Program-made: the position numbers and the translations under genes | In this document: piece after piece, positions 1 through 8,395 of the stretch | Layout: each line of letters starts with the position of its first letter | How positions within the stretch are numbered: position 1 is the stretch's first letter | DNA from: an uncultured Sutterella sp. | GTDB taxonomy: Bacteria > Pseudomonadota > Gammaproteobacteria > Burkholderiales > Burkholderiaceae_F | Reading direction: 5' to 3' | Assembly: GCA_902477615.1 (NCBI GenBank) | Contig: CABSHY010000006.1 | Coordinates: 1 to 20,718, forward strand | Length of the DNA stretch: 20,718 nt | The notes under the pieces: generated by a model | The model's database searches: none | The model's input: only the letters and a program-made list of their open reading frames with translations | Told to the model about the DNA's origin: nothing

Positions 1-2
1 TC

Positions 3-1847
3 CTAGCGGTGACCGGCATAAAGCGTGGCAATTTGCGGAGCAAATCGCTCTTCCATTTTCTTGCGCTTCAGTTTTAACGTCGGCGTCAATAAACCGTTCT
101 CAATCGTCCAAGGTTCAAACGTCATGTAAACGTTACGAGGCAAGGCGTATTGTGGGAAGTCTTTGACTGCCGTCTTGATGCGCTTAAGTACTGCATTTTT
201 AGTGACGTTAGCTAGCAAACTTTCTGGATCATTGGGGTCTAAATTCAATGTCGTTGCCAACTTTTCCCATTCAGTCTTGTTTAACACCACAATGGTTGAG
301 ATAAAGGGACGATTTTCGCCAATGACGTAAGCCTGATCGAATAAAGGATCAAATTCAATAGCAAGCTCCAAATCAGAGGGAGGCACTTTTTCGCCCGTGC
401 TTGTTACGATGATTTCTTTGATACGACCCACGATACGCAAGAAACCCTTGTTATCGAAGGCACCAACGTCTCCCGTCTTTAAGTAACCGTCTTCGGTAAA
501 GGCTGCACGAGTATCGTCATCTCGCTTGAAATAGCCCTTCATGATGCTGTCAGACTTCACTTGAATCTCGTTGCCTTCTCCCAAACGAACATCCGTATTG
601 GGTAAGGGTTTGCCGACGCTATCGGGATGGTTATATGTAAGGCAATTCCCGGCAATAATCGGACTAGACTCTGTCATACCGTAACCCTGAATGATCGGTA
701 ATCCTAAGCCACAGAAGACTTTGGCCATCTTGGGGTTAAGAGCTGCGCCACCACTAATGGCGACTTTGAGTTGTCCGCCAAATTGATTCAACAATGTTTT
801 GGAGACCAATGCGTCAAGAATCGGCCACACAATGGGATCTAACCATTGGCAAGTGCCTTTTGGAACTTCAATATCGTATTTGCGACAGAATTGACGCCAG
901 CCGACATCAACAGCCCAATTAAACATGAAACGTGCAAAGTCATTGCCTCTGGCCAATTTAGCCTGTACTTTTGCAAAAATTCGCTCGTAAATTCGAGGAA
1001 CTGAGATGATGACATTGGGTCGAATGATGCGGAAATCCTCTGCCAATAACTGAATGGATCGAGTAAAGGCAATGGTGCAACCCATCCCCAAAGGTAAGTA
1101 GTAACCTGCCATACGTTCAAACGTATGGGAAACGGGCAAGAAGGACAAAAACACGTCACCGGGTTTTGGATACGGCAAGACGGTCGTAATGGTGTTGATG
1201 ACATTACTGACAACGTTTTTGTGAGTGAGCATGACACCTTTGGGACGACCCGTTGTGCCGGAAGTGTAGACAATCGCTGCTAGGTCGTCCTCTTTGGGGC
1301 CTTCAGGTAATGTTTGAACGTCAAAACCCGTGGCAATCCAACTTTCCAAATCCCAAAGGATTACATCGTCATTACGGTGAGCCGGTGCGGACTCATCGGT
1401 GAGAATAACGTGCTTGAGGTTGGGCATTGGCGTTTCGGAAAGATAGATGGAATCCCAGCGATTTTGGCGATTGGTAACCAAAACTGAGGCTTCACTATCA
1501 GCGATGATAAAGGCGCTGGAACCTGCTGTATCAATAGCATGAAGCGGAACAGGGACGTAACCGTTAGCTAAAACCGCTTGGTCGCAACAGACGGCATCAA
1601 CCCCGTTAGGTAATAAAATCGCAATGCGAGTACCGGGTTCAAAACCTAGTTTGGCAAAAGCACGCCGCCATTGTTGAATGCGTTCGTATAAATCACGGTA
1701 AGAAATTCGCTCCCAAGTATTGGTACTTCTGTCAAACTGTCGGAGTGCTTCGGTGTGCGGCGCGACTTGAGCGCGGGCCGGAATAAATTGGTCTAAGGTT
1801 TTTAGCTGACAAAGTGCTTCAAAACGAGTTTGTGAGGTATCAGACAC
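3..1847 (-). CDS. Long-chain acyl-CoA ligase (AMP-forming)
   Basis: The 614-residue protein is an AMP-forming ligase that activates a fatty acid through an acyl-adenylate and transfers it to coenzyme A. Visible motifs are the P-loop-like YTSGTTGRPKG (about 194-204), YGMTES (389-394), the KTGD hinge region (457-460) and GRIKE (474-478), in the order expected for the superfamily. Length and wording resemble the long FAA1/FadD15-like branch more than the 561-residue E. coli FadD, so no gene symbol is given and chain-length preference is unknown. The start is GTG, preceded by an AGGGG ribosome site at about 7 bases. It stands alone on its strand, separated from upstream uup by a terminator. A cytoplasmic or membrane-associated role in lipid uptake or recycling is inferred from the family. 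Confidence 0.9.
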   Translation of the reverse strand: MSDTSQTRFEALCQLKTLDQFIPARAQVAPHTEALRQFDRSTNTWERISYRDLYERIQQWRRAFAKLGFEPGTRIAILLPNGVDAVCCDQAVLANGYVPVPLHAIDTAGSSAFIIADSEASVLVTNRQNRWDSIYLSETPMPNLKHVILTDESAPAHRNDDVILWDLESWIATGFDVQTLPEGPKEDDLAAIVYTSGTTGRPKGVMLTHKNVVSNVINTITTVLPYPKPGDVFLSFLPVSHTFERMAGYYLPLGMGCTIAFTRSIQLLAEDFRIIRPNVIISVPRIYERIFAKVQAKLARGNDFARFMFNWAVDVGWRQFCRKYDIEVPKGTCQWLDPIVWPILDALVSKTLLNQFGGQLKVAISGGAALNPKMAKVFCGLGLPIIQGYGMTESSPIIAGNCLTYNHPDSVGKPLPNTDVRLGEGNEIQVKSDSIMKGYFKRDDDTRAAFTEDGYLKTGDVGAFDNKGFLRIVGRIKEIIVTSTGEKVPPSDLELAIEFDPLFDQAYVIGENRPFISTIVVLNKTEWEKLATTLNLDPNDPESLLANVTKNAVLKRIKTAVKDFPQYALPRNVYMTFEPWTIENGLLTPTLKLKRKKMEERFAPQIATLYAGHR

Positions 1848-1875
1848 AGCAATCCCCTATATTGGTAATGCGTCT

Positions 1876-1881
1876 ATTGTA
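1876..1881 (-). promoter_or_regulatory. Possible -10 element for the acyl-CoA ligase
   Basis: On the minus strand the hexamer TACAAT (5/6 match to TATAAT) lies about 29 bases before the GTG start and downstream of the uup terminator, where a promoter is needed. No convincing -35 hexamer is seen at 16-18 bases, so this is a weak call. Confidence 0.25.
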
Positions 1882-1936
1882 AGTCGAAATGTTAGCGTTT
1901 GGACGTCCCTAAAAATGCGATTTTGTATCCAAGGCG

Positions 1937-1970
1937 AAAAAAATGGGTACCGAATTCGGGTACCCATCTT
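1937..1970 (-). terminator. Rho-independent terminator of the uup operon
   Basis: A perfect 9-bp stem, ATGGGTACC (1943-1951) with GGTACCCAT (1959-1967), closes a 7-base loop. On the minus strand it is followed by a run of seven T and lies just after the uup stop codon. It separates uup from the acyl-CoA ligase gene. Confidence 0.9.
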
Positions 1971-1974
1971 AAAA

Positions 1975-3813
1975 CTAAGCGTTTTGAGCCTCTATTAAGG
2001 CTTTTTTCGCTTCTAACTCATCCCAACGAGCATAAGTGGCTTCAATGCGTTTCTCTAGCAGGTCTAGTTTGTCGGCATTTTCTTTTATTTGATCGGGACT
2101 GTGACTGGTGAAGTAAGTCGGATCGTTCATTTGTGCCAACATTGTCTCGTGATCGCTTTCTAACGTCATCAATAAGTCGGGCAACTCTTCGAGTTCTTTG
2201 TTCTCTTTGTAGGAGAGTTTTAACTTCTCTTGACGAGGTTTCTTAGGTTGAGCTTTGACGGCCGTGACCTCTTTTTTGTCTTCGTTAGCGACGGGTTGAG
2301 GACGATAGTGCAACCAATCCGAATAGCCACCAACGTATTCACGCCAAAGGCCATCACCTTCAGGAGCCAAAACTTCGGTCACTACATTATCTAAGAATCG
2401 ACGATCGTGGCTCACGAGGATCAAAGTGCCAGGATAATTCTGCAGCGTTTGCTCTAAAAGCTCTAAAGAGTCGATATCCAAGTCATTGGTAGGTTCGTCA
2501 AGAACCAAGAGGTTGGCCGGTAGCGCAAAAAGTCGAGCTAACAACAAGCGATTGCGCTCGCCGCCTGAGAGGTTCGAGACCGGAACATTGGCTCTTCTGG
2601 GAGGGAATAAGAAATCCCCCAGGTAGGCCATGACGTGCTTTTTGACGCCGCCCACTTCTAACCACTCGCTTCCCGGTGAAATGGTCTCAGCAACTGTTTT
2701 ATTGGGGTCGAGCTGGCCTCGTAATTGGTCAAAGTAGGCAATCTGAAGATTGGTGCCTAATTTCACCGTGCCACTGTCAGGTTGAGCCTTTCCTAAAATC
2801 AAAGAAATCAAGGTGCTTTTGCCGACACCGTTATGCCCGATGAGGCCTAAACGGTCGCCTCTGAGCAATTTAAAGTCAAGATTTTTGACAATGGTTTTAT
2901 CACCAAAGGCTTTGCTGACATTTTCGAGTTCAGCGACAATCTTGCCGCTTTTCATCCCAGCATCAATATTGAGATTGACCTGACCGAGTCGATCGCGTCG
3001 GGCAGCGCGTTCCACACGCAATTGCTCAAGGCGTCTGACGCGCCCTTCATTTCGAGTTCTGCGAGCTTCGATACCTTTTCGAATCCAGACTTCTTCTTGT
3101 GCCCAGAATTTATCAAACTTACGACGCTCGACCTCTTCAGCCGCAAGCTCTTCTTCCTTACGCGTTTCGTAGGCTTCAAAGTTGCCGGGGTAACTTCTGA
3201 GAATGCCGCGATCCAATTCAACGATACGAGTCGAGACCGTATCGAGGAAGTTTCGGTCATGAGTGATGACCATGAGTGATTTTGAATTCTTGTACTCATT
3301 TTGAATGAGGTTTTCCAAAATCAAAATCCCCTCAATATCCAAGTGGTTTGTCGGTTCGTCAAGAAGCAACAAATCTTGAGATAATGCGAAAGCCAAGGCG
3401 AGAGCAGCGCGTTTTTTCTCCCCGCCCGAAGCTTTTTTGGGGCTAGCTTGAGCGTCGAGCTTGAAGCGGTGTAAATACTCTTCTAGGCGAGCAAGGAGGC
3501 GCCAATGCTCACGCTCATCGTGAATTTCATTGATCTTTCCACGAAGTGTGAGAGACTCGATAAACGTTTCTGCAGGCGGCAAAAAAGGCTCTTGTTCAAC
3601 ATAGCCGACGGACAAACCATCAAGCATGGTCAACGAACCGTCATCGAGCTTTTCAATACCGGCAACAACTTTTAATAATGAACTCTTACCCGTGCCATTT
3701 CGGCCAATGACGCCAATACGCTCACCATCATGAACATTGAGATTGGCGTGATCCAATAACGGGTGGTCGCCGAAGGCAAGCTCGGCGTCTTGTAACGTCA
3801 GTAAAGTAGTCAT
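1975..3813 (-). CDS. uup: ABC-F family ATPase Uup
   Basis: The 612-residue protein carries two ABC ATPase cassettes and no membrane segments, which defines ABC-F proteins that act on the ribosome. Cassette one has Walker A GRNGTGKSS (37-45), signature SGGEKKR (129-135) and LDEPTNHLDI (151-160). Cassette two has GHNGVGKST (326-334), SGGERNR (416-422) and LDEPTNDLDI. The linker (about 240-270) has the Uup-typical WIRKGIEARRTRNEGR stretch, and the C-terminus (about 525-612) is a charged coiled coil like the Uup C-terminal domain. In E. coli Uup is linked to ribosome function and to precise transposon excision. The ATG lies 2 bases after the stop of the LpoA-like gene with no clear ribosome site, so translational coupling is likely. 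Confidence 0.94.
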   Translation of the reverse strand: MTTLLTLQDAELAFGDHPLLDHANLNVHDGERIGVIGRNGTGKSSLLKVVAGIEKLDDGSLTMLDGLSVGYVEQEPFLPPAETFIESLTLRGKINEIHDEREHWRLLARLEEYLHRFKLDAQASPKKASGGEKKRAALALAFALSQDLLLLDEPTNHLDIEGILILENLIQNEYKNSKSLMVITHDRNFLDTVSTRIVELDRGILRSYPGNFEAYETRKEEELAAEEVERRKFDKFWAQEEVWIRKGIEARRTRNEGRVRRLEQLRVERAARRDRLGQVNLNIDAGMKSGKIVAELENVSKAFGDKTIVKNLDFKLLRGDRLGLIGHNGVGKSTLISLILGKAQPDSGTVKLGTNLQIAYFDQLRGQLDPNKTVAETISPGSEWLEVGGVKKHVMAYLGDFLFPPRRANVPVSNLSGGERNRLLLARLFALPANLLVLDEPTNDLDIDSLELLEQTLQNYPGTLILVSHDRRFLDNVVTEVLAPEGDGLWREYVGGYSDWLHYRPQPVANEDKKEVTAVKAQPKKPRQEKLKLSYKENKELEELPDLLMTLESDHETMLAQMNDPTYFTSHSPDQIKENADKLDLLEKRIEATYARWDELEAKKALIEAQNA

Positions 3814-3815
3814 TT

Positions 3816-5120
3816 TTAAGGGGCAATCGGACGAATTCGAATATTTTTGAGTCGTTCTTCGGTCACTGCGCGAATTTTGTTGGATTCGATAAGGGCCGGT
3901 TGAGCCGTACGTTGAACGGTCGAACTTTCCAATTGATTAAAGCTGAGTTTACCGGTGGTGCCTTCGAACTCAATTTGCGTTTGCCACTTCACCCAACGAA
4001 GGGCTAAGCGATACGCATCGACCCCCATGGAGAAAAAGCGTCGTTCAACGATGCGGGCGGGCATGGTGACACCGAAACTTGCACGGAAGTCTGAGGCATT
4101 GTTTTTTAAAACCAAAGGAGCATCAACAAAACCAACGTTTTGCAAGTCATAGGTCATTGCGGTGACGGTACCCTGATGGGGATCGCCAGGATTGAGCAAA
4201 CTCGTCCCCCAAAGACGCGTCATGCGAGGCAAACGCGGCGTGATTTGAGCGGCGGTTCGAGCATCCATTGCTAAGAACGCGGCAAAGTAGGGCGGTTCTT
4301 CAAAAACGGCAGCCGAGCGATATTCAGCCATTAATTTTTGGTTACGTAAGCGTACTCGTTGATAACCGTAAGGATCTTCGACGCGATCGGGCAATGGTTC
4401 AAGCTTTGGCGGCTTGAGGTCGGACTTAATTTCATAAAAATGCGTTTGCGTTTTCATTAATTCCGGCGTCAATACCACTCTTTCATAAGGAACGAGGTTG
4501 TTAACAAGTTCTTGCTCGTAGGCATTGGCAATGCGCTTTTCAAGCGGAGAGTCACTTTCAAAAATCATGACTTTCGGGGGCTCGCCACTGCTGGTGGTTT
4601 GCGGCAATGCACTCAAAGCAATTTTTGTAATTTGTGCGACTTCTTGCTCTTGGCTCAACGAGTAATTCATTAAGAGTTCAGGAGCAACTAAGCCATCGGA
4701 AAACTGATTTAAGGCCACGGTTGGCAAGGGTAAAAACGGCAATTGAGCGATTTCGTCAACAGAATCTCGCGTCAAAGGACCAATCGCAATAACAGCTCCC
4801 ATGAGGGCGGCATCTTGGAGATGAGAGAGTGCACTTTGTCCCCATTTTCTCGGCAAGGGAAGAATTTCATAGGGAGAACCGTTTTGTTTGTTCTCCGCCT
4901 CAATCCCTTGGACTAAAGAAGCGTTGATTGCTTCGTAGGGACTGCCGACTTCGGGCAACAAAATCGCAATTTTTGCCTTCTGGCTGACAGGTGCGGTCGG
5001 GGTTTCAAAAACCAGTGCAGACGGGTCAATCGCAAACGGTACTGCCGACTGCGAAAAACTGGTTACACTAAAGGTCGCTAAAATAGCCACACTAAGAACT
5101 TGAAATAAACGGGTATTCAC
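3816..5120 (-). CDS. lpoA: LpoA/LppC-like penicillin-binding protein activator
   Basis: The protein (about 434 residues from the GTG at 5120) matches the C-terminal, periplasmic-binding-protein-like domain of LpoA, which in E. coli stimulates PBP1A. Family signs are an early KIAILLP strand, VIAIGPLTRDSV, PTVALNQ, and a late FEGTTGKLSF segment. Divergence from rsmI is the same arrangement as yraM/yraL in E. coli and supports the call. GTG 5120 is preferred because GGA lies 7 bases upstream and it gives a clean signal peptide (MNTR, then a hydrophobic stretch); an in-frame ATG at 5132 adds only MDCI. Two oddities: there is no lipobox cysteine after the hydrophobic stretch, and the N-terminal TPR domain of enterobacterial LpoA (678 residues) is absent. 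A soluble periplasmic form is inferred. uup follows by 2 bases. Confidence 0.8.
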   Translation of the reverse strand: MNTRLFQVLSVAILATFSVTSFSQSAVPFAIDPSALVFETPTAPVSQKAKIAILLPEVGSPYEAINASLVQGIEAENKQNGSPYEILPLPRKWGQSALSHLQDAALMGAVIAIGPLTRDSVDEIAQLPFLPLPTVALNQFSDGLVAPELLMNYSLSQEQEVAQITKIALSALPQTTSSGEPPKVMIFESDSPLEKRIANAYEQELVNNLVPYERVVLTPELMKTQTHFYEIKSDLKPPKLEPLPDRVEDPYGYQRVRLRNQKLMAEYRSAAVFEEPPYFAAFLAMDARTAAQITPRLPRMTRLWGTSLLNPGDPHQGTVTAMTYDLQNVGFVDAPLVLKNNASDFRASFGVTMPARIVERRFFSMGVDAYRLALRWVKWQTQIEFEGTTGKLSFNQLESSTVQRTAQPALIESNKIRAVTEERLKNIRIRPIAP

Positions 5121-5121
5121 A

Positions 5122-6030
5122 ATGCAATCCATGACGAACCAATGGTCCGAACAGTTGTTAATGCAAAAAGCGGGGCTTGAGTTACAAAGCTTTCCCAGCT
5201 CGGCGCTCTATATCGTTGGGCTTCCCATCGGTAATTCGGCTGACATCACTTTACGTGCCCTATGGATTCTAGCCATGGCGGATGTCGTGGCGGCGGAAGA
5301 TACGAGAGAAACCAAAAAACTTTTGGAACGTTTTTCCATTTCGGTTCCGACGATAAGTGTACGGGAACACAATGAAATTGCTCAATCCCATATGATAATT
5401 GAACGTCTCGAAAAGGGCGAGAGGGTCGCGTTGGTAACGGATGCCGGAACCCCTGCCGTGTCCGACCCTGGAGCCAGGGTTGTTCGTGTTGTTCAGGATG
5501 CAGGATACCGTGTTATTCCAATTCCCGGAGCCAGTGCCGTAGTGACTGCTTTGTCAGCCGCAGGGCTTGAACCTTCGGGCTTCCATTTTGTGGGATTTTT
5601 ACCTCCTCAAGCCAAAGCCCGCCGTGATGCGATTGCTTCCTTAGCTCGCCAACATGAAAGTTTTGTTCTTTATGAAGCCCCTCACCGCGTGGTAGATGTT
5701 TTGGGCGATTTAGCAAAAGCTCTGCAACCTGAACGTCGAGTGGTGGTTGCTCGAGAAATTACAAAGAAATTTGAAACTTTCTCAGCCATGCCTGCCTCAG
5801 AAGTTGAAGCTTGGACTAAAACGCATGATCCGCGCGGTGAATATGTAACTTTGGTTGATGAGTCCAAGCAAGAAGAAGGACTGACCTTAACGGATAAGGA
5901 TGCTCAGTGGGTTTTGGCTTTGGCCCGAGCAATGCCAAGCTCAAAAGCAGCGGCAACGGCCGCCAAGATCACCGGTTTTTCTCGAGATGAAATCTACCAG
6001 TGGATCTTGGCCAATAAGCCTGCGGACTAG
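5122..6030 (+). CDS. rsmI: 16S rRNA C1402 2'-O-methyltransferase RsmI
   Basis: RsmI uses SAM to methylate the 2'-OH of C1402 in the decoding centre of 16S rRNA. The 302-residue sequence follows the family throughout: LYIVGLPIGNSADITLRAL near residue 29, AAEDTRETKKLL, LVTDAGTPAVSDPGARVV, PIPGASAVVTALSAAGL, FVGFLPPQAKAR, the REITKKFET segment, and a C-terminal helical part ending in a DNA/RNA-binding-like region. ATG 5122 is chosen because GGG lies 8 bases upstream; ATG 5131 and 5161 are alternatives, and the residues before about 28 are poorly conserved. It starts 1-2 bases from the divergent LpoA-like gene, so its promoter must lie inside that gene. The stop TAG shares a CTAG overlap with the stop of convergent ttcA. 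Confidence 0.95.
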   Translation: MQSMTNQWSEQLLMQKAGLELQSFPSSALYIVGLPIGNSADITLRALWILAMADVVAAEDTRETKKLLERFSISVPTISVREHNEIAQSHMIIERLEKGERVALVTDAGTPAVSDPGARVVRVVQDAGYRVIPIPGASAVVTALSAAGLEPSGFHFVGFLPPQAKARRDAIASLARQHESFVLYEAPHRVVDVLGDLAKALQPERRVVVAREITKKFETFSAMPASEVEAWTKTHDPRGEYVTLVDESKQEEGLTLTDKDAQWVLALARAMPSSKAAATAAKITGFSRDEIYQWILANKPAD

Positions 6031-6932
6031 AATTCTTCCTCAGACTCTTTGTCTCTAAGCGCGTCAGGAATCAAAGCTTGGAAGTCATAAATGGATTTAT
6101 CCATTAAGTGGGACGGCGCCACTCGTGTCATACTCATCAAAATGTTGTAGATACGGCTGTCGTAATCTTGGTCCCATTGACGAATTAAGGCTTTAATTTC
6201 GGCGCGTTTTTTGTTTTCGATTTTTCGACAAATGTCTTTAGAAACAATCGGATAGTCGCGATATTTCACCCATCGTTCAATTTCGTATTCACGAACATAA
6301 ACAAGCGGTCGAATGATGACATTTTTCCCGTCATCGCTTCTTAAAATCGGAGGCATCCCCTTGAGTCGACCGCCATAAAACATGTTCAATAAGAGCGTGC
6401 TGACAATGTCATCCATGTGGTGACCTAAAGCGATTTTGGTCACGCCCATTTCTTTGGCAACGCGATAGATAATGCCGCGACGCAAGCGAGAGCAGACAGA
6501 GCACACATTGCGACCTTCGGGAATGACACGTTGAACAATCGACCAAGTGTCCTGATCCTCAATGTGATAAGGCACGCCGACCTTTTCCAAATAGTTAGGA
6601 ATGACTTCCTTAGGGAAGTTCGGAAGATGTTGGTCGACATTAACGGCCAAAATGTCAAAGTGAATGGGAGCTCGCTTTTGAAGTTTCATTAAAACGTCCA
6701 AAAGCACATAACTGTCCTTGCCACCCGACATGCAAACCATGACTTTGTCACCTTCTTCAATCATGCCGAAGTCTGTGATGGCTTTGCCAGCTAAACGCAT
6801 GATGCGTTTTTCGTTTTTCTTTTCAGCGACCGACTTTTTTGTGCGAGAGGTTTTTGCTTCTTGCTCTTTAGGCAAAGAGGCTTCTTCAGTCGGGGTTCGA
6901 TCTTCGATAATTTGAATAATGCGATCAGACAT
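6027..6932 (-). CDS. ttcA: tRNA 2-thiocytidine synthase TtcA
   Basis: TtcA thiolates C32 of certain tRNAs using ATP and an iron-sulfur cluster. The 301-residue form starts at ATG 6932, with AGGA 7 bases upstream, and overlaps the folB stop by 8 bases; a further upstream in-frame Met lies inside folB and is rejected. The PP-loop SGGKDS is at 69-74, the CSVC pair gives Cys144 and Cys147, and Cys235 aligns with the third cluster cysteine of E. coli TtcA. GHHMDD, NMFYGG and PSHLMD are also conserved. The first 45 residues form a lysine- and glutamate-rich extension. The residues around Cys235 (SKDICRKIENKKR) differ from the usual PCxLCGSQxNLQR, although all three expected ligands remain. It is the last gene of the slt-cca-folB-ttcA operon. 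Confidence 0.94.
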   Translation of the reverse strand: MSDRIIQIIEDRTPTEEASLPKEQEAKTSRTKKSVAEKKNEKRIMRLAGKAITDFGMIEEGDKVMVCMSGGKDSYVLLDVLMKLQKRAPIHFDILAVNVDQHLPNFPKEVIPNYLEKVGVPYHIEDQDTWSIVQRVIPEGRNVCSVCSRLRRGIIYRVAKEMGVTKIALGHHMDDIVSTLLLNMFYGGRLKGMPPILRSDDGKNVIIRPLVYVREYEIERWVKYRDYPIVSKDICRKIENKKRAEIKALIRQWDQDYDSRIYNILMSMTRVAPSHLMDKSIYDFQALIPDALRDKESEEEF

Positions 6933-7308
6933 TTTTAATCCTAAAAATTTCAACGCCGGCACTGTCGACTGTGGGATAAGCTTGCGTTTTTTCGCTTCGA
7001 ACCACCACAGCGCGTGCACGTTCGTCCGTCAAAAGGTCTTGAGCAATTTTGTCGATGAGCGTTTCTTGCAAGTCGATATGAGGCCCATCGATCAGACGGT
7101 CAACGACTTCAACAGCTAAGTCGTAGTTGTAAGCGTTATTGAGATCATCATTTTCGTGATCGGTGGTCACAAAAAGTTCAATGTTGATGACAACAGGCTG
7201 ACGAGCCTCTTTTTCATTGTCATAAGCACCGATAAAAAGGTCACGTCGAATATTTTTTAAAATGATTCGGCGACAGTTGCTTAATTGCGGGTGCAAATAC
7301 CAAGTCAT
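6925..7308 (-). CDS. folB: Dihydroneopterin aldolase family protein (FolB/FolX)
   Basis: The 127-residue protein belongs to the tetrahydrobiopterin-fold family. FolB cleaves dihydroneopterin to 6-hydroxymethyl-dihydropterin in folate synthesis. By alignment from memory with the S. aureus enzyme, active-site residues are kept: Glu32 (YDNEKE), Tyr62, Glu82 (LQETL) and Lys107 (RSEKTQAYP). The segments KNIRRDLFIGAYDNE and DLNNAYNYD also resemble E. coli FolX, the dihydroneopterin triphosphate epimerase, so the exact reaction is not settled. The N-terminus has about 12 extra residues. The start ATG overlaps the cca stop (ATGA), with AAGGA 8 bases upstream, and its own stop overlaps ttcA by 8 bases. 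Expression must therefore be coupled within the slt operon. Confidence 0.85.
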   Translation of the reverse strand: MTWYLHPQLSNCRRIILKNIRRDLFIGAYDNEKEARQPVVINIELFVTTDHENDDLNNAYNYDLAVEVVDRLIDGPHIDLQETLIDKIAQDLLTDERARAVVVRSEKTQAYPTVDSAGVEIFRIKNV

Positions 7309-8393
7309 ACGAAGTCCTTAATATCCTTAATGGCAAGAAGGCGAGCCTCGTGAATACGGTTAGGAATGTCCTTTTTATCGATTGTGTTTTGAGCAATCTC
7401 AGCGGTGTTAACCGAAGAGGCGACTTCTTTTGCTTGATGCCAAATCGAAGCATTAATCCCTAACATCAGCGAGGCAACATTGATTAATTGTTCATAGCGT
7501 TGCGGACGTCGGAATGCATCACTTTTTTCCATGACACTGAGAAGCCCTTCGGGGCTAACAATGAATTCCGATTTCATTCGGTGCCATAATCGACAAAGAT
7601 CCATAATTTCGGAACTGGGCTTTAACTTCTTAAAAAAGTTGTTAATTGCATCAATTGAGGTGGCATTTGCTGTCAAAATCGCAAATTTTTCACATTCCCC
7701 GAGATTGGCATCATGCGCTTGGGTCAATCTTTCCAAAATGTCCTTTGTGAGGTTGAGGTCGCTAAAAAGTTTTTGTCCTAAACCGCAATTCATTAAAACG
7801 CTAATGAATTGATCACAATGTCGGTGTGTGAAGGCTTTTCGCATTTCAAGAAAGACGCGTTCGGGGACGAGCGCATCGGCTTCACCGCATTCAACCATCG
7901 TTTTCATTAAGTTCATCGTCTCGTCGGCGACGTTAAAATCCTCTAACTTCGCACAAAATCGCGCAACTCTTAAAATTCTGACGGGATCTTCTTTAAAAGC
8001 GTCAGAAACATGGCGAAGTGTTTTTGATTTGAGATCGGCCAGACCGTTATAGGGGTCGTAGAGTGTTTCACCTTGCATGGCCATGGCATTAATCGTTAAA
8101 TCACGACGGTGAAGGTCTTCAACCAAGGTCACATCGGGCGAAGCATGGAAGGTAAAGCCATGGTAGCCGGGAGCGACTTTGCGCTCTGTTCTTGCTAATG
8201 CGTATTCTTCGTGAGTTTTAGGGTGCAAAAAGACGGGGAAATCTTTACCTACCGGTAAAAATCCCTTTTCTAACATCTCCTGCGGCGTTGTTCCAACAAC
8301 GACCCAATCACGATCCCCCTCGGGGATGTCATAGTGAAACTCTTTTCTCAAAAAGTGGTCTCGGACGTAACCGCCAACTAAGTAGATTTCCAT
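7305..8393 (-). CDS. cca: CCA-adding tRNA nucleotidyltransferase
   Basis: The enzyme adds or repairs the 3'-terminal CCA of tRNAs with CTP and ATP. The 362-residue protein is a class II nucleotidyltransferase close to E. coli Cca: LVGGYVRD (5-12), the metal-binding DRD pair Asp27/Asp29 in GDRDWVVVG, DFPVFLHPKTHEEYALARTER (51-71), RRDLTINAMA (96-105) and EDPVRILRVARF (135-146). Compared with E. coli there is a short insertion before GDRDW. The protein lacks the C-terminal HD phosphohydrolase domain of E. coli Cca (412 residues), so only nucleotide addition is expected. The ATG lies 2 bases after the slt stop. Its stop overlaps the folB start by ATGA. Confidence 0.94.
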   Translation of the reverse strand: MEIYLVGGYVRDHFLRKEFHYDIPEGDRDWVVVGTTPQEMLEKGFLPVGKDFPVFLHPKTHEEYALARTERKVAPGYHGFTFHASPDVTLVEDLHRRDLTINAMAMQGETLYDPYNGLADLKSKTLRHVSDAFKEDPVRILRVARFCAKLEDFNVADETMNLMKTMVECGEADALVPERVFLEMRKAFTHRHCDQFISVLMNCGLGQKLFSDLNLTKDILERLTQAHDANLGECEKFAILTANATSIDAINNFFKKLKPSSEIMDLCRLWHRMKSEFIVSPEGLLSVMEKSDAFRRPQRYEQLINVASLMLGINASIWHQAKEVASSVNTAEIAQNTIDKKDIPNRIHEARLLAIKDIKDFV

Positions 8394-8395
8394 AA

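Noticed and set aside
1943..1967. Palindrome containing GGTACC read as an operator
   Set aside because: The perfect stem followed by seven T right after the uup stop is fully explained as an intrinsic terminator.
6933..7019. TtcA beginning 29 residues earlier, inside folB
   Set aside because: The extra residues are folB sequence in another frame; ATG 6932 has a good AGGA site and the usual short operon overlap.
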